64,000 bases of DNA from Mesostigma viride (GCA_009746045.1 RPFO01000213.1:4206679-4270678), one strand, 5' to 3'; positions 31,770-42,020 are shown, counted from the first letter of the stretch. Numbers and translations: made by a program. Notes: a model not told the origin generated them from the sequence alone.

Positions 31770-32171
31770 AGTTAAGTAATGCAATACGCATTACTTTTGC
31801 ATACTTGCAAGTATGCAAAAGTAATGCGTATTGCATTACTTAACTAAAATTGGGCCGCGTGGGGAAATCCGGCGTTCCGCACACACCGCTCGTTACCGAG
31901 GTGACTCGATTAATTACGACTCGGCTATTCCCAGCCTCCCGCCGTAATCCCTATTTCGACTTGGCCTACCCGGCCTCCGCCAAACATAGAAATCCACAAA
32001 TATTTCGACTCGGCCTCCCAGGCCTACCCGCCGCAAATATTTCCGTGCCTCCGAGAGGATTCGAACCCGGTACCCCAGGAGCGAACGCCAATCTTAGTTA
32101 AGTAATGCAATACGCATTACTTTTGCATACTTGCAAGTATGCAAAAGTAATGCGTATTGCATTACTTAACT
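31770..32171. mobile_element. 402-bp element with perfect 76-bp palindromes at both ends
   Basis: The termini 31770-31845 and 32096-32171 are the same perfect palindrome, each starting AGTTAAGTAATGCAATACGC and closing with its exact complement. AGGCC flanks both sides (31765-31769, 32172-32176), a 5-bp target duplication inside LINE-b. The 250-bp interior includes a repeated AAATATTTCGACTCGGCCTC-like segment and a tRNA-like 3' portion. No ORF of note. The superfamily is unknown. Confidence 0.8.
32045..32093 (-). other. tRNA-like 3' portion with perfect B-box
   Basis: The minus strand carries GGTTCGAATCC, a perfect pol III B-box, followed by CTCTCGGAGGCA, which resembles the 3' acceptor strand and discriminator base of a tRNA. 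No complementary 5' acceptor (GCCTCCG) or A-box was found upstream, and the T-stem pairs poorly, so this is a remnant, not a tRNA gene. Confidence 0.5.
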
Positions 32172-32518
32172 AGGCCCACTGATGTTAGACGCCGCAAGGC
32201 CCGCACCTTCAAAGAACAGCTAGTAGAGGACATGGGGGGCCTAGGCCTCTCCGTGATTTGGAAGAAGATGATGGACAAGGCCAAGTGGGCCCAGGTCATA
32301 GAGGACAACGAGCCCCCCCCAGTGGGGAAGCGCCCGCGTGTGCAATCCCGTGGGAGGCACGCCAGATAGCTCCCCTAGGGCAGCGTGCGGCTGCCTAGAT
32401 AGATGTTGTAGTTAGAATGCTGTTAGATAGATGTCGTATGTAGCCGATGTAGATAGATTAGACCGGTAGGACTGTTTGCACCCATCCATCCATCCATCCA
32501 TCCATCCATCGGGGTTAA

Positions 32519-32544
32519 TGCTCCGTGACTCCCCAACGGGAGCA
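32519..32544 (+). other. LINE-type 3'-end hairpin (LINE-b copy 1)
   Basis: TGCTCCGTGACTCCCCAACG followed by GGAGCA: outer stem TGCTCC/GGAGCA with an alternative inner CTCC/GGGAG stem, just before (TTAA)n. Confidence 0.75.
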
Positions 32545-32669
32545 CGAGTCTAATTAATTAATTAATCCATCACATGGGCCCATGCAACCATCGGCCATCA
32601 CCCACTGCCCTCACATAGTACACCGGCTCAATGCAGGTATTGAATTGAATTGAATTGAATTGTAACATA

Positions 32670-32683
32670 ACTCCGTTGGGAGT
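32670..32683 (-). other. LINE-type 3'-end hairpin
   Basis: ACTCCGTTGGGAGT next to the (TTCAA)n tail of copy B. Confidence 0.75.
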
Positions 32684-33081
32684 ATATGTAGCACATAGCC
32701 CAGAGAAGGGGCATATGGCCTATCATACATTCTAAGCTACTTCCTGCAAGGGTGGGAATGTAAACAACACTTGCTCTAGGTGCACTAGGGCACCTGCAAC
32801 ACCCAGGGTTTCAGGCAACACCCAGCTAAGGGGAGCCTGTCATAGGTGGGGAAGATCAGCACAGCTATACAAAAGCTAGGGCATGGCTTCTCAGCAGGGA
32901 GTGACCCCCTGCATGGGCACGGCATAATTAAATAAAGCTAGGTATCATCTGGAGGGTGGCTCATCATAGGCACACATGTACATGACTAAAAAGGCTGGGC
33001 TAGGCTGGTATAGTGCCTGTAGTAGGCGGGCATGTACAAGGCCACTGTCTATCTATTCTACACTACTGCTGCTGTATTCCC

Positions 33082-34295
33082 CTAGGCTGGGGCTGCCGGA
33101 GTCGCTGGGGCCGCGGTGGTCGAGGGGGTCGCGTGCCAGGGCTTGTGGCCGACGTAGATGTCCGCCCCCTTCCAGTACACCGGCTGGCCCGCCTTGGTCT
33201 GCCGGAGCTGGAGGTAGGTCGGCCATAGCTCCCGTCGCCGTTGTTGCTGCGCCAGGGTCAAGTCGTCGTCCACGGTGAAGGGAGTGTTCGCGAGCCGCTT
33301 GCGGCGTCTGAGGAACGAAACCTTGTCCGCTGGGCTGTCAAAGATGAGAAGAAGCGGAGGCGCCCCTGCCTTACCCCGCGCGCGGGGGAGGCGGTGGGCG
33401 GTCAGCTTAATCTCACCAAGGAGGCCCATGCGTGCAAGGATTTTGCTCTCAAACGCACGTGCAAGCTTCTCGGAATTCTCACCTTCCACCAGGTCGAAGT
33501 TCTTGAGGATGGCGTTGAGGCTGCGCTTGGAGAGCTCGGCCTCCTCGCGGAGGTCAAGCGTCTGCCGCTGGAGCTGGGCTGCGACGGCGGAGGTGGTGGA
33601 GGTGGTATGTCCGCCCAGGTCGTGATGGGAGGAGCATCACCGGCCAGGCCAGCCGGGGCGGGCTTGGCGGCAATGTCCTTCACCGCCTGGGCGGTGCATG
33701 AGGCCTGCCGTGTTCTGCAGAACCTCGATAGCGATGGCGTTGTCCTTAAGACGCTGGTCGATGTCACGGAGCTGGGCGGTGATGGCGTCGGAGGTGGAGG
33801 TGGTGGCGGTGGAGGAGGCGAGGAGGGTGGAGGTGGCGGTGGAGATGGTGGAGGTGGCGGTGGAAAGGAGGGGAAGCTCGGCAGTCAGCGTGCCGCCGAT
33901 GGCCGCCACATCTGCAGCAATGGGGTCCACGTGCTCCTCGAGGACCTCCTTAAGGAGTGAGCGGAGGGAGGATTCGGTTAAGGTGGTGGTGAGAGGCTTG
34001 GGGGGCCAAAGCTCCCCGATGGAGCGTCCAAGGAGGGAAAAGAGAGCGAATTGCTGGAGGAAGGGGCGGTGGAGGCTGGGAATGATGTCGAAAGAGGCGA
34101 GACGAACCCAGCGAGGGTCAAAGAGGCGACCTTGGTTGAAGAGCTGCTTGCATAGTGCAAGAAGCGAGGCGTGCGTTCCATAAAACACGCAGACCAGGAT
34201 GCGTTCCGTGTTAAGCGTGTCAAGGAAGCCGGGCTGGCTGGCTTCGGCGACAAAGTCGAGCTCTACCCAACTCGGCTCGGCAGAGCGACTGCGCT
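33082..34295 (-). pseudogene. L1-ORF1-like protein, copy B
   Basis: N-terminal part in 34295-33637 (VFYGTHASLLALCKQL, then a segment predicted to be helical, with AQLRDIDQRLKDNAIAIEVL). After a 4-bp length difference from copy C near 33697 the frame changes. The C-terminal half in 33489-33082 has HRLPRARGKAGAPPLLL and DDLTLAQQQRRRELWPTYLQ. Domain order, helix then RRM-like then C-terminal domain, is that of L1 ORF1p. Confidence 0.7.
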
Positions 34296-34338
34296 TGCAG
34301 GTATAAGTATGGTATAAGTATTAAGACAAAAGCCTCAC

Positions 34339-34653
34339 TCATAGCGGATCATCATGATAGGCATGACCCTTTAGTTTTTGTCTGGCGGCTGCAGCGGCAA
34401 GAACCGCGGAGCTTCTTTCCCCGGGCTGTGCAGGCAGCGCGAACCTAATTGCGCCGGCGCAGGCGCAGGTCCTCATTCTCCTCCTCCTCCCCCACCTGCT
34501 CCGGATATCTGTGGAATGTTGTCGCAGGGTAACATCCCTTCCCTTGCCGGCGAATCCGGCAAAGTGTGCACGGACTCGGAATGCGCTGATTGGCCCCGCC
34601 TTGGAGGAGAACTTCTTGTTGCAAAATGAGCAGAACATCTTCGACACATACAT
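34339..34653 (-). pseudogene. BED-type zinc-finger fragment, hAT transposase N-terminus
   Basis: A 104-codon ORF starts MYVSKMFCSFCNKKFSSKAG. C8-x2-C11 and H30 in RAHFAGFAGKGRD match the hAT BED finger pattern C-x2-C...HLAG-x-x-G. The sequence after residue 40 no longer looks transposase-like, so it is decayed or frameshifted. It is related to, but clearly diverged from, the ORF at 38429-38983. Confidence 0.5.
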
Positions 34654-34912
34654 CGTTTTCTTATACTAAGAGGATCTGTGCATGCTTCTTTCTTCTCGAC
34701 AACGACATCCCATTCAGGCCCTTTCTTCGTCTCCTTGATACCCAGGGTTCACCCACAACCCACCCAAGGTACCTAACAAGTCGGGGGAAAATACTTGTGC
34801 AACTAGTGCTGGCCAATTCGTCTTCTTATTATTTCCTTTGCCTACTTCAAATAGCTTGGGGCTTTTTGTAAACAACTATAAGCAACCAATGGTACCGTAT
34901 TAATTAGACTCG

Positions 34913-34938
34913 TGCTCCCGTTGGGGAGTCACGGAGCA
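34913..34938 (-). other. LINE-type 3'-end hairpin (LINE-b copy 2)
   Basis: TGCTCCCGTTGGGGAGTCAC then GGAGCA; the same structure as 32519-32544 on the other strand. Confidence 0.75.
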
Positions 34939-35240
34939 TTAACCCCGATGGATGGATGGATGGGTGCAAACAGTCCTACCGGTCTAATCTATCTACATCA
35001 GCTACCTACGACATCTATCTAACAGCATTCTAACTACAACATCTATCTAGACAGCCTAACGATGCCCTAGGGGAGCTGTCTGGCGTGCCTCCCACGGGTT
35101 TGCACACGCGGGCGCTTCAGTCCTCACAGGGGGGGGCTCGTTGTCCTCTATGACCTGGGCCCACTTGGCCTTGTCCATCATCTTCTTCCAAATCACGGAG
35201 AGGCCTATAGCTAGGCCCCCCATGTCCTCTACTAGCTCAA

Positions 35241-35287
35241 CCTTCAAAGAACAGCTAGAGTGAGTCACTCTAGCTGTTCTTTGAAGG
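35241..35287. repeat. 47-bp snap-back palindrome inside LINE-b
   Basis: CCTTCAAAGAACAGCTAGAG and its complement face each other (23-bp arms, 1-nt centre). Other LINE-b copies have this sequence once, so it is an inverted duplication peculiar to this copy. Confidence 0.85.
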
Positions 35288-35443
35288 TGCGGGCCTTGCG
35301 GCGTCTAACATCAGTGGGCCCGGCCCACGTCACGAGGTGCCGGCCAGGCTGAGCTGGTCGCAATCCTGCGGGCCGGGGGGCCAAGTGAGGTGTCTACCTG
35401 GTTGGTGCGAGCTAGGTGCCCTACTAGCTGCAGGCGCCGCTCC

Positions 35444-37945
35444 TTAAGGGGAGGGGACACCCCTAAAGGGCACTTTTCTGGAAACCATACCTATGCATGT
35501 GCTAAAAATCCAATGATGATTGGGGACCATTAATATGATAAAAAAAAAAATTTCCAGCCACTTGGGGGGGGTACTAGCCCCCACAGGGCACCGGTAACGC
35601 GCTAAAAATAGAAAAAGACGCTATTCTAGTCACATTTTTCCTAGGGCAGTGGGCAAACATATTGGGACCAAATCATATATTCCCATATAGTTCCCTGACT
35701 TTTGAGAAATGCTACCTAATTTTGAGCACAAAATAATCATGTTTACACACATTGATGGATTTTCCCGCAAAAAGGGTACTTTTTTAATGAAAAAAAAAAT
35801 TATCAAATCATAAACACATGGAATAGGGCCAAATCATATATTCCCAAATACTAGAGGTTGGGGGACATGCAGCCCCAAATTTTCAGGTCATTCTGACAAG
35901 CGCAGCCCTATTTGATGGATATTCCTAGATTGCCACCTGTGACGAAGCTAAGGGAGGTTTTAGCTAGTATTTAACCACACTAACACCCCTTTATACATCT
36001 AAGCCTCATGAAAACTGGCCAAACCACATACTACCATTCTCTGCACATATGGTACCTCCTATGTTCAAGGTTTGACGCCATTCTGACAAGAACTGCCCAA
36101 GTTACAACCATTCCAAGACAGCCACCCATGTAGACGCTACAAGGAAATTAGAGTAACCATTTAGCCACACTAGCACCTCCTTCTTCATCAAAGACATCTG
36201 CAAACTGACCAAAGCACACATAATCAACTCTTGCACGCTGACGGCAACGCATGCTCAATGTGGGGGGTCATTGCGACAAGAACTGCTCAAGTTGATGGGT
36301 TTCCTATATGACCACATGACAAGGCGCTAAGGACCACTCAGTAAGTTAGTAACCCCACAGTGCCACTTAATATGCCATCCAACATGCACCAAAACCATGC
36401 AGAGTATCAAAGAGACAACCAGCGCAGGCCAGAAATCGGGAGAATCCGGACCATGGTAGCTCGAGCCTGCCGTTATCTTTTCCGCGTTTTCGAGTCGTTC
36501 AGGATGATGAAGATGAATGGTGATGGAAATGTGTATCCTTGTGCATTGAAATTATGGCTGGCTTACGTGTGGAGCGACTAGATGACCTAGACGGTGGGGC
36601 CGGAAACAGAGTATGTTTACAAAGTACAAAGGGGTGGCCACGCACCTCATATGTCTTCATCATCCCTCCAGCATGGCCAGCCTTGTAAATATGTGCATAG
36701 CCTTGACGGTGGTAGCCCTAACATGCCTAAGCGGCATTTCCTATGTTTCTCCCAGGTTAGAGTGTAAGGTTGATGCCAACCAAGCTAATCAACACAACAA
36801 CACCTCCTAAACTGTCCTCCCCGGCATGGATGACAAACTGGGACTATGGAGGGCAAGGAACCAAGTAAGAACATGGTATATATAGCTTGCATGCAGTCAT
36901 GCATGTCAACCATGGTTGGCTCAGCACATTGTAGTCTTGTCACATCATCATAACAAAGGAAAGCTCAAACAACCATTGGTGCCAGCTATCTACATGCAGT
37001 CACACAAATGCAATATCTCCAACATCATCATCACTATAACACTTCCATCCCTGCACGATAAAATGCAAAGAAACCATTGGCGGCCCTTCACCGCATGAGC
37101 GCTGTGATGCCGCTGCGGCCTGTGAGGAGAGGGTGCGTCACTCTCAAACAACAAGAAGCGTCCATACGCACAACATCCTTGCCAGAACACGTTTTATGAA
37201 ATGCCTTATACCTTCCCGAAGAGCTATAGGCTGCGACTGAAGCGGCCCTGATCACGACATCAACGAAAACAATCTAAAGCTGCCAGGTATTCGACAACAC
37301 AACGGCAAGCGACGGCGAGCTAGCTGGCGGAAACTGCCCAAAAAGAACGCAAAAACCCTCGAACGATGAGCTCATAGAAGAAAGCACCGATAGCAGATAA
37401 CGTTCGCGACAAATCTATACCTTGCCCTCGTAAATCCCTCGCCCAGGCGCGCAACAACAGCCGTTCTTCCATGGACAGGTCAGACACGCACTGCGCAGGT
37501 CTGAACAATTACTTACCGATAATGGCCGAAAATCTGGCAAAAAGCACCAGCTCGGTTTAGAATTCGATGCAACCGATATTAATGCCTGCTTCAAGGTCAG
37601 AACAGCCCCCAAAACCGCTATTTTACAGCCGCTATCATGAATTCTATTTCATTCCGCGCGACCAAAAAATTCAGATTACCCCCCATGCCGATGGCATAAA
37701 AAAACAACAGCGATATTGTAAACCAGCTGATTTCCGCCACAAACTAACATCATAAACTCATCTCCTTTTAGATTCGAGTAAAATTTTTGCATTTCGCCTG
37801 CCCTAGTGTGGTAGTTTCGCCTGAACGCAGTCGCCATGGCCACTTCCGCAAGGGGTGCGCGCACCGTGCACGTGAAATTTGTGACCTTCGGCTCCGGCGC
37901 GAATTTTTTGGCGCCAAAAAATTCGGGGGTGTCCCGTCCCCTTAA
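35444..37945. mobile_element. piggyBac-like (TTAA-flanked) element, copy 1, 2.5 kb
   Basis: TTAA at both ends (35444-35447, 37942-37945) and 16-bp terminal inverted repeats GGGGAGGGGACACCCC / GGGGTGTCCCGTCCCC with one mismatch. A 24-bp perfect palindrome GAATTTTTTGGC/GCCAAAAAATTC lies at 37901-37924, next to the right end. It is nearly identical to 43903-46197 except for a 207-bp difference caused by retroposon S3. There is no transposase-like ORF, so it is non-autonomous. Confidence 0.85.
36408..36606 (-). mobile_element. Short retroposon copy S3 (199 bp) with empty site known
   Basis: It is flanked by CAGAGTAT at 36400-36407 and 36607-36614. The second piggyBac-like copy has the uninterrupted site GCAGAGTATG near 44860, so this is a filled/empty pair that proves insertion of exactly this segment. 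Confidence 0.9.
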
Positions 37946-37960
37946 TTAAATTATAACATG

Positions 37961-37974
37961 CCTCCGTGGGGAGG
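37961..37974 (-). other. LINE-type 3'-end hairpin (LINE-c)
   Basis: CCTCCGTGGGGAGG, then TCATGTAGCACAT, the same downstream motif as in other families. Confidence 0.7.
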
Positions 37975-38126
37975 TCATGTAGCACATATTTCATGATGGA
38001 TGGGGTGGAGGAAGCCGCGTGATCGAACTATCCTAACTCTGTCTAGAAAAGCCTAACTACACTACTCATCAAAACGCCTCCTCCGCTTGGGGGGAGGTGG
38101 CTTGCCCACAGGGTCGGGCGTGTGCG

Positions 38127-39441
38127 CCAGGTTGGCGAATACGTCGGTACGTCAAATACGTCGGCCTCAAAATACGAGTATTATACGTGGAGCATGGCAG
38201 AATACGTCACCAGAATACGTGGCAGTGTGCAGCATGGTTATGAATGGGCCTTTAGGGTTTAGGCCTTAGGGGGCATAGTTATGCATGGAGATCAGTAAAT
38301 TATGGTGGAAGGCATAATTTAATCTGCACCATTCCTTGCACTTATTCCCCACCTGAGCCTGCCATAAATTTTTAATGCAATATGTGCACATTCCTTGCAC
38401 TTATTCCCTACCAACCTGCCACCATAATTTACCCATTACTGCATGTGCACATTCCTTGCAAGGATTTACTGTGCATGCCAAGTCCGGGAGCAGTGATCAG
38501 CCCTTTGTACTGACTAAGGCCGGCAATCATCGCCTTGAAAGAGCGGCTCTGAGCCGCGTGAAAGGAAATAGCATTCTCAACAAAGAAATTCACCACCAGG
38601 AGATGGCATTCCTCTTCGTTTATGGGGCTCACAAACCTCGTGATTGTCTGCTGCATGCATGGCGAGGATCTCCTGCACCTGCCGACCCCGGCCGAAGCAA
38701 GGCCGTGGCCGCTCTCCGCCATTGTCCTGAAGCTAATGTGCTGCTGCTTCCTCGCCTTCAGCCCGGCCTTCTTGCTCAACAACTCCTGGAATTCTGACCT
38801 CCGTTTCTCCCCACTCTTTGCGTCAGGGCAAGCATCTATGCCCTGCCCTGCGATGCCCGCTAAATGTGCGTGCATCCGGGTCGCACTAATCTGCTTGCCA
38901 TCGCCACTGGTAAAATTTTGGCCGCAAAATGAGCAGCTAAACTTCAGCTGCGAAACCGTTTCCCCCAGAGCATCCTTCACCAAGACAACTGGTTCTTTTC
39001 GTTACAAGATTATGCTCTGGCCCTTTTTCTGGCATGGCTGCAAAAACGCGATTGCCCTTTGCGACAAAATCCAATGGCACACCGCCATGCAATATTAGTG
39101 ATACAGGCTGTGTTACAAGTACCACGTTCCTAGCACAGCTGGCATTTTCATCGTGCTGGCACTCACTCCGTGTAATTTCAGGCTTCAGCTAGCTTGCCAA
39201 CTGCCAAGTCATTACTGGACTTGCGAAAAGCTGCCTAGTTCGTAGTAGAAAATCTTGGTAAAGGTAGGCGCCGCGCCACGGTCCGGTTGGCCTGGCGCCA
39301 AGCGCTGCCCCAGCTCGAACCTCAAAAATTTCCAAGTCCAAATCACGTATTCCTGACAAAATACGCGTATAGTACGTCGGGGCCAAAAAAACGCGTATTG
39401 CCGTATTTATTTTGACAATACGCACGTATTTGCCAACCTGG
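38127..39441 (-). mobile_element. hAT-type DNA transposon, internally deleted, 1.3 kb
   Basis: Ends CCAGGTTGGCGAATACGT and ACGTATTTGCCAACCTGG are inverted repeats with one mismatch. CGTGTGCG at 38119-38126 and 39442-39449 is the 8-bp target duplication of hAT. Repeated AATACGTC/AATACGTGG motifs near both ends act as subterminal repeats. It carries only the N-terminal part of a transposase, so it is non-autonomous. It sits inside LINE-c and is therefore younger. Confidence 0.85.
38429..38983 (-). pseudogene. hAT transposase N-terminal fragment (BED finger)
   Basis: 184 codons. The BED-type finger has C17-x2-C20, H40 and C52 (CSFCGQNFTS, then HAHLAGIAGQGIDAC). After a basic Lys/Arg stretch, residues about 127-160 read NFFVENAISFHAAQSRSFKAM, matching the conserved segment before the catalytic core of hAT transposases. 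The RNase H-like core and the C-terminal dimerisation domain are missing, so it cannot catalyse transposition, though it might still bind ends. Confidence 0.7.
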
Positions 39442-39478
39442 CGTGTGCGCCTTGACAATCTTCTTCCACCGCGTCTGC

Positions 39479-40446
39479 TTAATGGTGCTGGTGATGTATG
39501 GCATGCCCTGGTACAGGCGGGTCCTCATTGCGGACATGAGCAGCATAGCCTACTCTGAAAATGGAACGCAGCATGTTGGTGACCGCGCCGTCCAGCTTGC
39601 GGGCCAGGTCGGCGGTGAGGGTCCACGTCTCGGCCCCATACGTGAGAACAGGAAGGACGAGGACCTTGAACAGGTCCTGTTTCTCGATCTTGCCTAGGGG
39701 CTTGCGCCACAGGGCCCGGTACTGGCGTAAAGCGTGCAAGGCGAGGGAGATGCGATGGTCCACATCGACCTCGCAGCTGGGGAGCAGGCTGCCCAGCAGC
39801 TTGACGCGGTACGTCCCGATATAGATAGGACTTGAGAGCCGTCGAGGAGATAGAGGGGTGGCGGTGAGTGGGTGAGCCCAACCGCCAGGGCCTTTGTCTT
39901 CGATCTTGCTGACCTCAAGCCCCACTGCCCGAGCCTCGATAGCCAGGCAGTCAAGCCATGTCTGCACGTGCCCAGTGTCCTCGAAGATCGAGGGTGGTGT
40001 CGTCTGCGTAGATGATGTCTACCAGCCGAATCTCCGTGTCTGCTCCGCCATGCCAGAATTTGTTAGCAACCTGCACCCCTGGTTCCCTACCCACGATGCG
40101 GGCCGTTCGCTTGCGCGCCTGAATCATTACGTATTCGACCACAATAATGAACAACAGGTAGGGCGACAGCACGCAGCCCTGCCACACACCCTTCTGTATA
40201 AAGGGCATGGTGGCGTGGTCCCGTAAGAAGCGCGCACCGAATTAAGTGGTGGACCCTTCATACAGGTTGCGGATGACAGCAATCAGGGGGCGCGGGGGAT
40301 CCGGAACAGCTCGAGGATGTCCCAAAGCGCAGGCCAGAAAACCGAATCGAAGGCTTTGATGAAGTCCACCAGCACAAGGTGCAAAGGGGACTCACCAGGC
40401 TGAAGGCGTTGCAGTTCCTCCACATGCAATCGGCGAGTGGCGAAGA
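39479..40446 (-). pseudogene. LINE-c reverse transcriptase, partial
   Basis: Frames in series: LVLVDFIKAFDSVFWPAL (first catalytic Asp) near 40390-40340, WQGCVLSPYLLFIIVVEY in 40208-39951, then IIYADDTTL with an intact YADD at about 39998-40009, and LPVLTYGAETWTLTADLARK in 39967-39479. N-terminal motifs are lost by 5' truncation and frames change at least twice. It makes cDNA by target-primed reverse transcription in intact relatives. Confidence 0.8.
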
Positions 40447-40482
40447 GCGCCTGTACTGTAATGGTACCTAAAGTTTATATCT

Positions 40483-41260
40483 CATTAATTAATTATCAAC
40501 ATCACTCCGTTGGGAGTAACTGTAGCACATATCCCTGAGAAGGGGCATATGGCTTTTAATACATTCTATTATATCTCATGGTGGTGGGCAGATGAGATTT
40601 GCTTCATTGCCCCGCCGTGCATGGTAGTCTGTTCGGACGCCTTCAGTTTTCATACCGGCGGGTCATTGATTCAGTTGTTGACTATCGAGGAGACAACCAG
40701 TCCAGGTTCACTGCTGCACGTAGTAGTGCTCATATATATATTCATTGAGAGTGATAGATTACGGAGGTGAGATGGGCATGCAACATAAGGAAAAACCCGA
40801 TAACTGGGAGAATAACCCTGAAGAAATGAGTAGTAATCTGACACGGACATCCAAGGATCACGCCAGCTGCACAATTAAGGTACAACTAACTATATACACA
40901 CCACAAAACTACACGCAGCAACAGCGCTGCCGGCCCACCATGCAGGCCTGAAGGGATCTAGATAGACCGCATGGGTCGCGACAAAGTCGCCCCGGGTGCG
41001 GCGGAATAACACATCAGCCAGTGACGGTGCGAGTGAGGGCGAGGGACAGGCGCTGCCGCCAATACGAGGACCACGTGCGGGCAGACCACGGGGCGGTCTG
41101 CCGGACCCTCGAGGTCGAGGCGGTCTTCACGGCGCGCGCTGGCAGCACTTGTGGAAAAACTCCGCTGTCTTGGGGCCCATGGCCCCGAACTCCTCAAGGA
41201 CAAAGGGGATGACCCGCGGTGGGGCACCACATTGCCGTAGGAGGCCATATATATATCTAT
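40483..41260 (-). mobile_element. LINE-e fragment with endonuclease-like C-terminal domain
   Basis: (TTAA) tail at 40483-40496, hairpin ACTCCGTTGGGAGT at 40504-40517, 3'UTR, then from about 40958 upward a frame-broken C-terminal domain containing VIPFVLEEFGAMGPKTAEFF. The same domain is present in more complete form on the plus strand at 41281-41797. Confidence 0.6.
40504..40517 (-). other. LINE-type 3'-end hairpin (LINE-e)
   Basis: ACTCCGTTGGGAGT followed by AACTGTAGCACATAT. Confidence 0.75.
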
Positions 41261-41280
41261 CTTTGCACACTGTCCTCCTG

Positions 41281-41797
41281 ACGGTGGTGCTCGCCATGAT
41301 TCGGTCGGTTTTCCCCCACGCGAACATCCGGTCCGAGGATGCGGATGGCGCTGCCTTCTATTCCCCCAACCACCGGCCTGACATCGTGGTGCTGGACTTT
41401 GAGGGGGGTGGCCGGCATCTGCTTATTGACGTTTCGGTGGCGCGGCCCTTGGCTCTTAGCCACGTGGCTGGGGCCTCCCTCACGGCAGGTTACACGGCGG
41501 ACCGGGCGGAGCGGGCCAAGCTCCTGGCCTTAGTACGGCGACGTCGGGCACCATCGTGTGGTGCCCTTTGTCCTGGAGGAGTTTGGGGCCATGGGGCCCC
41601 TGACCTCCGCCTTCTTCAAGGAGTGTTGCCGGCTCCGGGAGGACCGGCTGGACCTGGAGGGCCAGCGGGCCCCATGGTCGGCGCGGACCTGGACGTCATA
41701 TTGGCGTCAGCGCTTGTCGGTGGCGCTGACTCGGGCCATGGCGGACATCATGCTCCGCCGTACGCGGGCTGATTTTGCGGTGCAGCAGGGCTATTAG
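41281..41797 (+). pseudogene. LINE C-terminal domain with PD-(D/E)XK-like motif
   Basis: It encodes RPDIVVLDFEGGGRHLLIDV, the pattern expected of a restriction-like nuclease core (PD...D-x-V), then, after a frame change near 41540, VVPFVLEEFGAMGPLTSAFF and a C-terminus ending ADIMLRRTRADFAVQQGY at TAG. Domains of this kind follow RT in several protist and animal non-LTR elements. RT itself is absent here. The minus-strand relative at 40958-41260 is arranged head to head with it. Confidence 0.55.
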
Positions 41798-41799
41798 GT

Positions 41800-42020
41800 T
41801 CCTCCCGTTAGGCGTTTCCATTGGTCTTATCGTAGTATAGAGCTTTGACATGGCTCTGTATATAGGTTTATAGCTGGGCGTTTGCTTTGGTTTGAGTGAT
41901 TTCACTCTGCTGTAAGTATAATTATATTTTTAATATATATCTATATAAAAATATATACTAGTATTAGTGGCCGGTCGATCACACCTCACACACTAGGTCT
42001 GTTTGTTTGGTGCGGTTTGT
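41800..42020. other. A+T-rich spacer
   Basis: Presumed 3' flank of the preceding fragment, with TATATA-rich sequence at 41925-41960; no gene. Confidence 0.5.

Larger units (their letters stand above)
31407..32564 (+). mobile_element. LINE-b copy 1 (5'-truncated, nested insertion)
   Basis: A non-LTR fragment flanked by the 12-bp target duplication ATCCATCACATG (31395-31406 and 32565-32576). It encodes the region downstream of RT (KIEKQDLFKVLVLHVLTYGA, then KLDGAVTSMLRSIF) and the C-terminus KAKWAQVIEDNEPPP, followed by a 3'UTR with six to seven CATC units, the 3' hairpin and a (TTAA)n tail. The coding part is frame-disrupted and interrupted at 31770-32171 by a palindrome-ended element. Confidence 0.85.
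32641..34295 (-). mobile_element. ORF1-only retroposon, copy B (5'-truncated)
   Basis: (TTCAA)n tail at the low-coordinate end, hairpin at 32670-32683, about 400 bp of 3'UTR, then ORF1 to the truncation point. The 9-bp target duplication TGCAGGTAT lies at 32632-32640 and 34296-34304. There is no RT between ORF1 and the tail. Confidence 0.85.
34898..35443 (-). mobile_element. LINE-b copy 2 (5'-truncated)
   Basis: Minus-strand copy with (TTAA) tail, hairpin, four CATC units (GATGGATGGATGG on plus), and the C-terminal coding end including the complement of AAGTGGGCCCAGGTCATAG. It stops at the TTAA where the piggyBac-like element begins. It carries the snap-back palindrome 35241-35287. Confidence 0.8.
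37946..40446 (-). mobile_element. LINE-c copy with RT, interrupted by a hAT element
   Basis: Minus-strand LINE: TTAA tail and hairpin CCTCCGTGGGGAGG at 37961-37974, a 3'UTR to 38126, then (after the hAT 38127-39441) the C-terminal ORF and RT up to a truncation near 40446. The coding part is closely related to LINE-b, but the 3' end differs. Confidence 0.75.

Noticed and set aside
32045-32093. Functional tRNA gene
   Set aside because: Only a B-box and a 3'-acceptor-like strand are present; no A-box, no pairing 5' acceptor, poor T-stem.
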